The position numbers were made by a program, and so were the translations under genes. The notes below the pieces were generated by a model that did no database searches, had not been told where the DNA came from, and worked only from the letters and a program-made list of their open reading frames with translations. A DNA stretch of 64,000 nt from Sunxiuqinia sp963678245 (GTDB lineage Bacteria > Bacteroidota > Bacteroidia > Bacteroidales > Prolixibacteraceae): the NCBI GenBank assembly GCA_965140765.1, contig OZ223309.1:868001-932000 (forward strand). Reading direction: 5' to 3'. Of this stretch, positions 7,486 through 16,516 are shown in pieces. The first letter of the stretch is position 1, and every line of letters begins with the position of its first letter.

Positions 7486-9816
7486 TTATCTCAGTACCGC
7501 TGTGATGGCAATGGCCAGAGAAGAGAGGGCGCTGGTAATTGAAATCCACTTTCCGGTTTGATCCGGGCGATTGTTTTCGGGTTTTCGGGGAACGATGATT
7601 TCTGTTCCTGCGTTGACCTCCGGGTAATTCTTAAACAAAAATCCATGGGTGCTGGCTGTTGTTCCATTGGGGTATTTAACGTAAACTTTCCGCTTGCGGG
7701 TTTCTTCGTCAAAACCACCTGCTTTATCGACATAATACAACACTGATTTTCCGGGTTGAAAAGTCAGCGACAGTGGATTCATGACATTACCACTCACTTT
7801 CACGGTTTGTAAGCGTTTGGGAATGCTGAGGACATCACCGTTCATCAAAAAAAGATCGTTTTGGCTATTCGGGTTGTTGATAATCTCTTGCAGCTCGATG
7901 CCAACAACCTCGCTACCCAGTACCTCGCTGTAGCGCCTAAAGATAGCTCCTTGTGGAAATGCATCCGGTGTAAGTCCCCCCGCTTTACTTAGCAGGTCAG
8001 ATATTCTCATGCCCCGGGTATTTAGGGCATATTCGCCGGCCCGTATCACTTCGCCCTGGATGTATACTTCCCCGGGCTGCAGATATCCTGGAGCTGTTGG
8101 CACAGAGATGCGATCGAATGGTTGGATCAAAAACCGACCGGTTGGTGAATCCATGTTCAGCTTGCGGTCCAAGGAAAAATAGAAGGTGTAACGCAGGGTG
8201 TCTCCATACTCTGCTTCTTTTTCGGGACCTAAGCGACGTGACACCTCAATCGCGGTGCTGTCGGCTCCTTCTTTAAATCCATTGGCGAGGTATATGACAT
8301 CGCGTAAGGTCATCCCATCCATATAGGGGAGAGATCTTGGGGTGTTGACCTGTCCTGAAACACGCACTGTTTTTTGCTCTTCCAGTTGGAAGTGTGATTT
8401 TATCCGGATCTCGTCTTCGGGTTGAAGAACAATGTCTTGTGTGCCGTTGAGGATGTCTTTGAGTTCAAAACTAATCAGCTTGGTCGACAGGTCATCATTA
8501 TAACGAATAAGATGTCCACCTTTTAAATAGGCATCGGGAGTGATGCTGTCGGCCCTGGAGATCAACTCCGAGAGTTTGAAGTTGTTGGTCAGTTCATATT
8601 CTCCGGGACGTAAGACGGAACCGCTTATGGTAACCCGGTTGGCAAAGGAATTCAGAATTTTTGATGCGACTAACCGGTCGCCGTTTTCAAGTTTTATGGA
8701 TGAAATCTGATCTTCTGTAAAGTCTTTGATTTCCATTCCCTCCTGTGTTTTCCGATAAAGCTTCATGCGGTGGATATAGGTTTCATCTGTGTAACCTCCG
8801 GCATAGGTGATTAGCTGTGACAGGTTTTCATTTTCTTCAAGTTCAAACTGGCCGGTTCTTTTAAATGCCCCATTAACCTGAACTTGTTTGAGGGCCGTTG
8901 GAATAAAGATGATATCCTCATCCTGTAGAATGACATTCTCTGACAGGTCGCCTCCAAGCAGGTATTTATAGATATCAATGGCTTTAAAAAGCTCGTTGTT
9001 TCGTAACAGTTGGATTTCGCGAAATGAGCCAATACTGTTGGGGCCACCTGAGAGGTACAAGGCATTGAAAACACTAGCTGTTGCTGGTAGCGTATATGAA
9101 CCGGGGGTTTGTGCTTCACCAATGATGTTGACTCTGATGGAGCGCATTTTTCCTAAGTCGATCTGAGCAAAGGTGCTGGGCTTTTGGCCTTTCATATCGG
9201 CATAAATGGATGATAGCTTACCGGTTAATTTTTGTTCTGCATCGGCAAAGGGGAGTCCGGCAATATTAATCGGGCCAATATCGGGGATAATAACCTGCCC
9301 GTTTCTATTTACATTTAGTTGATAGGATGCTTGCGAGTTTCCCCAAATGACAATCAGGATTTGATCCCCAATGTTTATGCGATAGTTTTTCGGAGTTGGA
9401 AGATTGGGGTTGGGCTCAAAGCTAACATTACTTCTTCTGAAAAGGAATGCTCCAAATCGGGTGTCCCGGGAAGCGTTGATTGCAGCCTTTTGAGTGGTTG
9501 GTTCTTTTTCATCTGTTGTGTTTTCTTCTACTTCTTCTTCCACAGCCTGAGAGTCATCCATCGATGATTGTTGGTTGTCCAGACCGTCCATCCTGTTGAG
9601 CATTTCCTGGATTTGTTGCTCACTGGCTCCCTTTTGTCGGGCGACCTCAATAGCGGCTTCGCGTGATAATCCACTCTGGTCAAGGGCTTCCTTGGCTTTC
9701 TTGACCTGGTCGTTGCTCAGCTCCTTCACATTAACATTTTGAGGAAGCTCTTGTCCTTTCAGTTGAATCGCGAAGCAGATAAATATTAAAAATATGAGAG
9801 ACGATAAGGATTTCAT
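7486..9816 (-). CDS. Wza-like SLBB-domain polysaccharide export protein, paralogue 1
   Basis: This 776-residue protein has a signal peptide (residues 1 to about 21, ending QLKGQ). An acidic, Gln-rich linker (about 30-115) contains a helical repeat, LSREAAIEVARQKGASEQQI. A Poly_export domain follows (about 140-215, YRINIGDQILIVIWGNSQ), then at least five SLBB-type domains (repeats of VxxxGEVxxPGxYxL with SDLLxxAGG). The C-terminus ends in a short hydrophobic helix (SITSALSSLAIAITAVLR). In the family these form the outer-membrane exit channel of Wzy-dependent capsule export. The start at 9816 gives a good signal peptide without a lipobox Cys, so it may insert differently from E. coli Wza. It is a clear paralogue of the gene at 12027-14435. 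Confidence 0.92.
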   Translation of the reverse strand: MKSLSSLIFLIFICFAIQLKGQELPQNVNVKELSNDQVKKAKEALDQSGLSREAAIEVARQKGASEQQIQEMLNRMDGLDNQQSSMDDSQAVEEEVEENTTDEKEPTTQKAAINASRDTRFGAFLFRRSNVSFEPNPNLPTPKNYRINIGDQILIVIWGNSQASYQLNVNRNGQVIIPDIGPINIAGLPFADAEQKLTGKLSSIYADMKGQKPSTFAQIDLGKMRSIRVNIIGEAQTPGSYTLPATASVFNALYLSGGPNSIGSFREIQLLRNNELFKAIDIYKYLLGGDLSENVILQDEDIIFIPTALKQVQVNGAFKRTGQFELEENENLSQLITYAGGYTDETYIHRMKLYRKTQEGMEIKDFTEDQISSIKLENGDRLVASKILNSFANRVTISGSVLRPGEYELTNNFKLSELISRADSITPDAYLKGGHLIRYNDDLSTKLISFELKDILNGTQDIVLQPEDEIRIKSHFQLEEQKTVRVSGQVNTPRSLPYMDGMTLRDVIYLANGFKEGADSTAIEVSRRLGPEKEAEYGDTLRYTFYFSLDRKLNMDSPTGRFLIQPFDRISVPTAPGYLQPGEVYIQGEVIRAGEYALNTRGMRISDLLSKAGGLTPDAFPQGAIFRRYSEVLGSEVVGIELQEIINNPNSQNDLFLMNGDVLSIPKRLQTVKVSGNVMNPLSLTFQPGKSVLYYVDKAGGFDEETRKRKVYVKYPNGTTASTHGFLFKNYPEVNAGTEIIVPRKPENNRPDQTGKWISITSALSSLAIAITAVLR

Positions 9817-10081
9817 GGCAGTGTTAGTTTAAGGGGATGTGAATAATCTTATTATAAAGTGTTGATTCGATATCTTTTAAGAGTATGCTTTGTTGCTTTT
9901 TTGTCGCATGAAACAAGCAGGTAAAATTCGTATACATATGGAATGATTATAAGTGAGTTTTCTATCTTTTTCAACTGAAAGATAGAAATTATAAATGGAT
10001 GAAGATTAATCCGGGTTGAAAATTGGTGACGGAACTTGTGAAAATCTGAAAATGAACATCCTGTTTTTCCATACGTTTTTT

Positions 10082-10915
10082 TTAATGTCCGGGTGCCCAT
10101 GGCATATAATAGTCGCTTCGTTGTACCGAGTTCGATAGCGGAATTGCCACTCCCACTTTGAGTCGGGTAAGCAATGTTTTCGCATGGTTGCGATCACCTT
10201 CACTTGTATAATTATGCACGGCATCCATCACATCCGAATTGATCAGATCCATGTTGAAGGATAAAATGAGGTTCCAGTTCTGTTTAAAATTAATTAATGT
10301 TCCTGCTCCAGCCGTATATTGAGCCGAACTGCCGGGCAGTGGATTATAGCCTTGCCCTTTCTTGAAAATGTTCGGTGAAGCTTCCCCTGCCGGAACTTCG
10401 TCATAATTTAGTTGAGTTTTGAATTGGTTTGCTCCAATACCCATTTCGACAAACGGGTCAATGCGGTTTTTCTTTTTGCTTAAGCTGGTAAACTCCCTGA
10501 AATAATAACGGATAAAACCGTAGAGCGATTTGCTTTCGGTTTCGTAGTTTACCGGGGCCTGGTATAGGCTTAAAAAAGCTGCATGATTTCCAAATGCCGA
10601 AAAAACAGGAAGATCGCTGGAGCCCTTTAGCTTGCTAAGTGTGAGGTTGACTCCTGTTTCCCAACGCTTTCCAAATGTGTGTGAAAGTGCCATGTCGAAC
10701 GAAAACGCCGGCTCATGACTAAATTCGTTCTCCAGAAAACTAAGGGATGGTGTAAACTCGGAAGCAATTCCATTTATTCCCGGTTGGAAAGAAATGATCC
10801 ATTGGTTTTTGCCGATTTCTCCGGGTGGATTGCTTTTTGCAACCCCCGAACAGCAAATGATTATACCAGTTAATAGTATTCTTATTTTGATCCTTTTTGG
10901 ATTGATTCTAAGCAT
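10082..10915 (-). CDS. Probable outer-membrane beta-barrel protein of the polysaccharide cluster
   Basis: I do not recognise a named family. From the ATG at 10915 the protein has 277 residues and a signal peptide (MLRINPKRIKIRILLTGIII, cleavage probably after CSGVAKS). Alternating aromatic/hydrophobic strands follow, such as ESKSLYGFIRYYFREF, IDPFVEMGIGANQF and WNLILSFNMDLI, as expected of a small outer-membrane barrel. A frame-extending ATG at 11023 exists, but it would overlap the upstream gene and add 36 residues before the signal peptide, so the later start is preferred. It lies between an SLBB exporter and a winged-helix gene, which suggests an accessory role in polysaccharide secretion. 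That role is inference. Confidence 0.7.
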   Translation of the reverse strand: MLRINPKRIKIRILLTGIIICCSGVAKSNPPGEIGKNQWIISFQPGINGIASEFTPSLSFLENEFSHEPAFSFDMALSHTFGKRWETGVNLTLSKLKGSSDLPVFSAFGNHAAFLSLYQAPVNYETESKSLYGFIRYYFREFTSLSKKKNRIDPFVEMGIGANQFKTQLNYDEVPAGEASPNIFKKGQGYNPLPGSSAQYTAGAGTLINFKQNWNLILSFNMDLINSDVMDAVHNYTSEGDRNHAKTLLTRLKVGVAIPLSNSVQRSDYYMPWAPGH

Positions 10916-10997
10916 ATTGAGTGTGAAATTGGATTGTTTTTTTAGATCAGACTTTGTGTTTACTTCAAATAACTCGGCTCCTTTTTCTGATCGATTG

Positions 10998-11543
10998 TTA
11001 TTCCTTAGGAATTGATTGATCATTGGTCCATATCAATAGCGTTGGAGTATTTCTCAGGTAATCATTCATTTCCTCTTTCTGAATGCTTATGTAACGTATT
11101 TTTCGATCTATTATTTTCTCAACCTTACTGATGTAGTTATTAATCAGGTTGCTGTCGATCTGATTTCCAACCAGTATGATGTCGATTATTTTCGAGTCGA
11201 TGCCTTGGGCGAAATTGCCGGAGAGGTATGCAGCATCAACATTTTTTAACCGTTGTGCAATGTTTTCAATGATGGTATCAATTCCGACCATTTTTAAAAT
11301 GATGCTATTAATATCGTTGAACAACGGGTGCTCGGTATTTGCCTGAAAATATTTTTTATTACCATCAAAATAGCTTTTTAGCAATCCCGCTTTTTCAAAA
11401 CGGTTTAGCTCGATTCGGATAGCATTGGATGATTCACCGAACTCTTGCTCCATACTTCTCAAATAACTCTTATTCATCTTATTAAGGAAGAATTTGAGTA
11501 GTATTTTGATTCTTGTTTTTGATGTGATTAAGGCTTCGAGCAT
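10998..11543 (-). CDS. Winged-helix protein with a degenerate nucleotidyltransferase-like domain
   Basis: The 181-residue protein has an N-terminal winged helix-turn-helix (about residues 1-70: SKTRIKILLKFFLNKMNKSY, RIELNRFEKAGLLKS, then a wing ending KYFQANTEHP). Its C-terminal half resembles the MNT/KNT nucleotidyltransferase fold (about 100-180). In active enzymes the loop reads GSxAxG...SDxD. Here it reads SGNFAQG (108-114) and KIIDIILVG (118-126), so Ser is replaced by Asn and only the second Asp (121) remains. This suggests nucleotide sensing or a structural role rather than catalysis. Similar proteins are found in Bacteroidota exopolysaccharide clusters and are usually called transcriptional regulators. 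Its target here is unknown. Confidence 0.75.
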   Translation of the reverse strand: MLEALITSKTRIKILLKFFLNKMNKSYLRSMEQEFGESSNAIRIELNRFEKAGLLKSYFDGNKKYFQANTEHPLFNDINSIILKMVGIDTIIENIAQRLKNVDAAYLSGNFAQGIDSKIIDIILVGNQIDSNLINNYISKVEKIIDRKIRYISIQKEEMNDYLRNTPTLLIWTNDQSIPKE

Positions 11544-12026
11544 GCGTGTGTTATTAGGGGTGATGAGTATAGTTTTTTGTTGCCAGTTTTTGGTTATCAG
11601 TTAATAATTGTCGGGTATTCGTGATTTTGTTCTTTTGTTTTCACCCCCTATATTTCCTGAAGGGAATTTGGGGTTCGACGAAGATTGTTGAGGTTTGAAT
11701 GTTGTCCATTGTTTTTCAGTTCTCGCTCGTTCGTGTCTTCGTGTTTTCTCGGTGTGCCGACTTTTCACAGCTCCGCCTCCTCAGTCCCAATTTGCTGAGT
11801 TTAGCTTCGATTAAAAATAGATAACATCTATGAAAAAGTGGATATTAATGAGTAGCAAATTTACTCAATATGTTTAAATGTATGTTAGCTTAACGTAAAA
11901 TTTAATAAACGGTTCATTTTTTTTATGAGTGGGGGTATTCCTACTCATGAACGAACATTTTTGGAGTTTGCTTTTCCGTTTTTTAATCGAACTTGACTTT
12001 ATTCGGTGGTTGAATTTGGTCAGGTT
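11544..12026. other. Gene-free gap upstream of the winged-helix gene
   Basis: 483 bases without a supported gene. The part near the winged-helix start (about 11640-11690) carries a CCCCTATATTTCCTGAAGGG string of the same class as the repeat at about 5330. The half near the SLBB gene is AT-rich, with TTTAAATG/TTAACGTAAAATTTAATAA stretches. It probably contains the promoter for the winged-helix and barrel genes. A plus-strand frame of 79 codons at 11929-12168 overlaps the SLBB gene and is not convincing. Confidence 0.5.
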
Positions 12027-14435
12027 TTATCGTAATAAGGCAGCTACGGCTACAGCAACTGATGAAAATGTACTGGCAATAGCCAGCCATTTTGAGGTGT
12101 TGTCTCCTTTCGGGCGCTCGGGTTTTGAGGGAACAACAATCTGGCTGCCGGGCTCTGGTTTTGGGTAATTTCTATTAAACAGTCCTTTGGTGACCTTGGT
12201 CGTTCCGTCGCTATATATAACGAATACCTTTCCTTTTTTGGCATCGCTGCTAAATCCTCCTGATCGGTTGATGTAGTATTTCAGCGACTTGTGGGGTTGG
12301 TAGGCCAAGCCAATTGGATTGAGCACTTCGCCCGAAATACTCACTTCCTGTACTTCCTCGGGCACAATGATCTGGTCGCCTTCACGCAAGATGTAATCAT
12401 ATAACGATCCCGGATTTGTCATAATGTCTGCTAAACGGAGTTCCAGTTTCCGGTAGCCATTGAGTTGCTCCTGTGCTTTTTCTGTTAGGCTATCGTCCAG
12501 AGCCGTATGGATAGACTGTTTGACAATATCTTCTTCCATTTGCCGTCGCTGTAATATCGCCCCTTTGCTAAACGCTTGCGGTGTTAATCCTCCCGAACGC
12601 TTAATCAAGTCGGAAATTCGTTCTGTTTTGCTGCGGAGACTATAGGGGCCGGGATAAACAACTTCGCCCTGAATGGTGACGGTTCGTTGTTGGTTGTATG
12701 AAGGAGCTTTACGCACATAGATGTAATCGTAGGGTTTTATTTCGAAAGCGGCATCATTCTGATCGAGTGCTAAATTTCGGCTAATGTCAAACTGGAAGAG
12801 CGATGCCAGCTGGTTGGTTACCGTTGCCGCGGTTTCGTGATCGTGACGACGTGCCAGCTCGATGAAGGATGAACTGGCCGCTTCGGTAAAGCCTCCTGAC
12901 AAAAAGATCAGGTCTTTCAGGGTCATTTGTTCCAGGTATTCGTATTCGCCTGGATTTTGCACCTGTCCAAAGATTCGGACAAAGCGACTTTCGCGCATGC
13001 TGAAAATATCCTTGATGATCACCTGATCCTCCCGTTTTAGTGAGATGTCATTATCTCCATTGACGATCTCTGAAACGTTAAAGGCGGTTGTTTGCGGGGT
13101 GAGGTCGGCTCCCAAACGCAGAAGTACGCCGCGGTTGCTAAATACATTTTCTTTTACGCCGTCAGCTTTTTTGATTAGGTCGGACAGCTTCATGCCATCG
13201 GTAAGGGCATAAGTGCCGGGACGGAAAACAGCTCCTTCGATACTCACCCTGTTTTCATAGCGATCGATAATTTCTCCGGCTTCAATCAGGTCTCCGTTTT
13301 GAAGGATGAAATGATCGAAATTATCACGGACTACATCGATTACTTTTAGTTCGCGACCTGTTGTGCGGGTAATGGTCAGTCTTTCGTGGTAGGCCTGGTC
13401 GGTAAATCCGCCGGCATAGCTGATCAGATCGGCCAAAGTCTCCTTTTCGGTAAGCTCAAAGTAGCCTTCCCGTTTAAAGGCTCCCGATAGTTCAACCCGC
13501 TTTTCGTAGGTCGGAATTAAAATCAGATCCTGATCACGCAGAGAAACATTATTATTGATTTTTCCATGAATCAGAAAGTTGTATACATCGATAGTCGCCA
13601 CTTCTTTATTTTGACGCAGTACTTTGATTTGGCGAAATGACCCGTTCTCGTTCGGTCCACCGGAGAGGTATAGCGCATTAAAGGCGCTTGCTGTAGCGGG
13701 GAGTGTATAGGTTCCGGGAGCATTAACTTCGCCAACAACGTTGATCTTTATCGACCGTAGGTTATTGATACTTATGCTGGCAAAGGTATTCGGGTTTTCA
13801 CTGCGCATCCCACTATAAATGGCTTGTAGGCGCTGGCTGATTTTTCTTTCGGCTTGGTTAAAGTTCATCCCGCCAACATGCACGGGGCCGAGGTCGGGAA
13901 TTTGGATGTCTCCATTGCCATCAACCTGGAGTTGGTAGGTTTGCTGACTTGCTCCCCAGATGTTGATCGTTAGTTGATCGCTGTTGCCAACCACATAATT
14001 GTCGGGTGCCGGTATGTTTATCGAAGGTTCGAAGGTTAAGTTGTTTGCATTGAATAAGTTAAAGCCATAAATCTTTTTGTTTTTATCTGTCGTTTGGATG
14101 TTTGCTTTCGTTGAAATGCTGTCGGCGCTATATGTTGTTTCATCGCTCGTTTGGTTGTCTGATGGTGCTGTTAGTTCACTGCCATCCATTTGTAGTTTTT
14201 GGATTCGAGACTGTAGTTGGTTGATTTGAAGCGAGGAGGCACCTCTTGCTCTAGCCAACTGTATTGCTTGCTCCATGGTTAAGCCACGGCTGTTTATTTC
14301 TTCTACAATTTGCTCTACCTGTTTATCACTTAATTTATCAACCTGAATATTTGGCTGAACTTGAGCGGTTGATAACAGGTGAATGAGTAGTAGCGTGAGC
14401 CCAATGGTTGCTTTACAGATTTGTTTTAGATGCAT
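12027..14435 (-). CDS. Wza-like SLBB-domain polysaccharide export protein, paralogue 2
   Basis: This 802-residue protein has the same architecture as the product of 7486-9816: a signal peptide (ending LLSTAQ, residues about 1-25), a VDKLSDKQVEQIVEEI helical region with the RGLTMEQAIQLARARG repeat, and a Poly_export domain starting at DNYVVGNSDQLTINIWG (about 150-225). A series of SLBB domains and a C-terminal hydrophobic helix ending VAVAALLR complete it. An insertion with extra charged residues (about 640-680, EEDIVKQSIHTALDDSLTEK) is absent from paralogue 1. Both genes keep the domain core, so both are probably functional exit-channel proteins, perhaps for two glycans or as a mixed complex. 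The ATG at 14435 opens a good signal peptide. Confidence 0.92.
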   Translation of the reverse strand: MHLKQICKATIGLTLLLIHLLSTAQVQPNIQVDKLSDKQVEQIVEEINSRGLTMEQAIQLARARGASSLQINQLQSRIQKLQMDGSELTAPSDNQTSDETTYSADSISTKANIQTTDKNKKIYGFNLFNANNLTFEPSINIPAPDNYVVGNSDQLTINIWGASQQTYQLQVDGNGDIQIPDLGPVHVGGMNFNQAERKISQRLQAIYSGMRSENPNTFASISINNLRSIKINVVGEVNAPGTYTLPATASAFNALYLSGGPNENGSFRQIKVLRQNKEVATIDVYNFLIHGKINNNVSLRDQDLILIPTYEKRVELSGAFKREGYFELTEKETLADLISYAGGFTDQAYHERLTITRTTGRELKVIDVVRDNFDHFILQNGDLIEAGEIIDRYENRVSIEGAVFRPGTYALTDGMKLSDLIKKADGVKENVFSNRGVLLRLGADLTPQTTAFNVSEIVNGDNDISLKREDQVIIKDIFSMRESRFVRIFGQVQNPGEYEYLEQMTLKDLIFLSGGFTEAASSSFIELARRHDHETAATVTNQLASLFQFDISRNLALDQNDAAFEIKPYDYIYVRKAPSYNQQRTVTIQGEVVYPGPYSLRSKTERISDLIKRSGGLTPQAFSKGAILQRRQMEEDIVKQSIHTALDDSLTEKAQEQLNGYRKLELRLADIMTNPGSLYDYILREGDQIIVPEEVQEVSISGEVLNPIGLAYQPHKSLKYYINRSGGFSSDAKKGKVFVIYSDGTTKVTKGLFNRNYPKPEPGSQIVVPSKPERPKGDNTSKWLAIASTFSSVAVAVAALLR

Positions 14436-15193
14436 TATGTCCCTTTTTCTAAATGTGTTAGTTGTGTAAAATCGGATTATTTATTGTTCAGTTGTTGTTG
14501 TTGAACTTGGTAAAGTTGTTGTTTTTATTACAGAGTATGATGTTTTTAAACGATAAAGGTTGCTCTTTCGTGGTAAAAAATAGATATCTGTATAACTTGT
14601 CTGTTTTGCTTTTCGTATTCGTAGATGTTAACTTTTCGAAACTGTGACTCCTTAGTATCTTATTGCTGAATTTGTTTTTTATCATCTACTAAGATTAATA
14701 CAGCTGCAAGAAGCAATTAGCAAAAATACTCAATCAGATTAAGTTAATGTTAGGAGAGTGTAAAGTTTGATGAGTTGCTTGTTTTTCTACATAAACAGGC
14801 CTCTATAGCTCATGAACGGTGTTTTTCGGATTTTATTTTTTTCAACTGAATACCGATTGGGAGATGTCATGGGTTAGTATTTATTTTTTTAGTATAGAGC
14901 GGCACATAAAGATTCTGAGAGCACTATTTGTAGGGATGATGTCAGATTCTGTTATTTATTGACATTCTAAATAATGATTTCAAATGACAACAAGAATGAC
15001 ACTACCTTTAGTTGTTTTTAAGAGCCTTGTTTATTGGAATCGAAACCAAAAGCCGGAAAAGAAACAGCTGATGCAGATATTTATACGAAACAAGGAAATG
15101 AGGAACCAGAAGAGCTTATCGTAAACGGAAGTCAGGTTGGCGGCGTATTGAAATGTGGATTTGGATATCAGTTGTCGATTTGTTTGTTGCTCT
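14436..15193. other. Long gene-free region between the MFS transporter and the polysaccharide cluster
   Basis: 758 AT-rich bases with no convincing gene; frames of 61-76 codons in it are low-complexity and overlap each other. A CAAAAATA string at 14721-14728 would read TATTTTTG on the minus strand and fits a Bacteroidota -7 box (TAnnTTTG), but no good -33 element is seen. If used, it would leave a leader of about 285 bases before the SLBB gene. An imperfect inverted repeat TTATTTA...TAAATAA lies at about 14955-14980. This is the likely upstream control region of the capsule-type cluster. Confidence 0.45.
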
Positions 15194-16384
15194 TTAAACT
15201 CTGGCTTTTGGCAGGACTGAGCAGATACCAAAGCTCAGCATTAGAAGGTTTGCTAAATGGATAATCAGGATCGGATAAATCCATAGACCCGTATAGTCGT
15301 AGGTAAAACCCAAGAATACCGGTCCTATGGCTGCGAGAAAATAGCCGGCGGCTTGTGCCATACCCGATAATTGTGTGGCTTGCTTTGGGTCTTCTGATTT
15401 TAAGCTGATAATCAGGTAGGCCAGGCTGATACTTCCTCCGGTTGATAAGCCGATCAATGCAATAGAGCTAATCAGTAGGCTTGTTTGGTGAAAGATGATC
15501 AGTCCGGCAAATCCCAATAGATTAATCAGTCCTATGACAGCGACGGACATCCACATTCGTTTTAATTTTAAGGCGATGATTGGCGAGAGGAAAGTTGCTG
15601 GCAAGCCGATGATCTGTACGAATAGCAACATCCATCCTGCCGTTTGTTCATTCATTCCTTTATGGAGAAGAATGGCGGGAAGCCAAGCCACGACAGAATA
15701 GAAAATGAATGACTGAAAGCCAAAGAAGATACTGACAGCCCAAGCTGTACTTGACTTCCAGATCGAACTTACAGGAGGAGTTTCAGGCTTAACTGTTGCG
15801 GGTTGGTGACGATTTCTTAGTTGTGGAATCCAAAGTAAAAGGCCGATCAATGCTAAAAATCCCCAAATCGCCAGTGCTTTTTCCCACCCTAAGCCGACTC
15901 CGTCGGCCAAGGGGACGCTTACTCCAGAAGCTAAGCCTGCCATGCTGCACATTGCAGTGGTGTATACACTGGTCATTAATCCGATACGTTTCGGAAAATC
16001 AGCTTTAATAATGCTTGGGAGTAAGACATTCAAAAAAGCAATTCCGGAGCCAATAATGAGCGTACCGAAATAGAAAATCCAAAGGTTATGAGAATAGCGA
16101 ACCAGAATTCCGGCGAGCAAAGCGAGTAAGGAAAAGAATAAAGTTCGTTCATTTCCCCAGCGTTGACTAATCTTGGCCACAAACGGAGAAAACACAGCGA
16201 AAGCGATTAGTGGGATGGTTGTGATGAATCCCGCTTTCAGGTTATTAATTCCCAGGTTTTCCTGAATGGTGGCAATCAACGGGCCAACAGAGGTAATCGC
16301 AGGGCGCAGGTTAAAAGCCAGAAAAATAATACCGACAATCAGAAGTATGCGCTGTTGGATACAGTCGTTTTTTTGTTGATTCAT
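15194..16384 (-). CDS. MFS transporter, CynX/NimT (cyanate/nitroimidazole) type
   Basis: The 396-residue protein has about 12 hydrophobic membrane segments. The conserved N-terminal stretch LAFNLRPAITSVGPLI (about 22-37) is a hallmark of the CynX/NimT branch of the major facilitator superfamily, and it has a TIPLIAFAVFSPFVAKISQR motif-A region. Members of this branch export or import small anions or drugs, such as cyanate or 2-nitroimidazole, but most are uncharacterised. No cyanase gene is nearby. It lies alone between the PUL and the polysaccharide cluster and reads on the minus strand with an ATG at 16384. Substrate is not predictable. Confidence 0.88.
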   Translation of the reverse strand: MNQQKNDCIQQRILLIVGIIFLAFNLRPAITSVGPLIATIQENLGINNLKAGFITTIPLIAFAVFSPFVAKISQRWGNERTLFFSLLALLAGILVRYSHNLWIFYFGTLIIGSGIAFLNVLLPSIIKADFPKRIGLMTSVYTTAMCSMAGLASGVSVPLADGVGLGWEKALAIWGFLALIGLLLWIPQLRNRHQPATVKPETPPVSSIWKSSTAWAVSIFFGFQSFIFYSVVAWLPAILLHKGMNEQTAGWMLLFVQIIGLPATFLSPIIALKLKRMWMSVAVIGLINLLGFAGLIIFHQTSLLISSIALIGLSTGGSISLAYLIISLKSEDPKQATQLSGMAQAAGYFLAAIGPVFLGFTYDYTGLWIYPILIIHLANLLMLSFGICSVLPKARV

Positions 16385-16474
16385 CCTGGCATTGTTATGG
16401 GGTGTGCAAAAGAATAGAAAATTTCATTCTCTTACAACGAATGCTTTTACTTATTGTTGACCGAATTTATTATC

Positions 16475-16512
16475 AAAAAAAATGACCTCTATAGCGAAGG
16501 CCATCTTTTTTT
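16475..16512 (-). terminator. Rho-independent terminator of the PUL enzyme operon
   Basis: On the minus strand, just after the stop of the last PUL gene, an A-run is followed by a stem of GATGGCC.../...AGGTCAT with two mismatches and then eight T residues. The symmetrical A and T runs mean it could also work on the opposite strand. It separates the PUL from the MFS gene. Confidence 0.65.
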
Positions 16513-16516
16513 AGTT

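Noticed and set aside
9852..10100. 82-codon minus-strand frame between the barrel gene and SLBB paralogue 1
   Set aside because: Overlaps the barrel gene end in another frame; no family resemblance, no signal.
14462..14685. Small frames on both strands upstream of SLBB paralogue 2
   Set aside because: Low-complexity AT-rich sequence; the frames overlap each other antisense and look like non-coding leader DNA.
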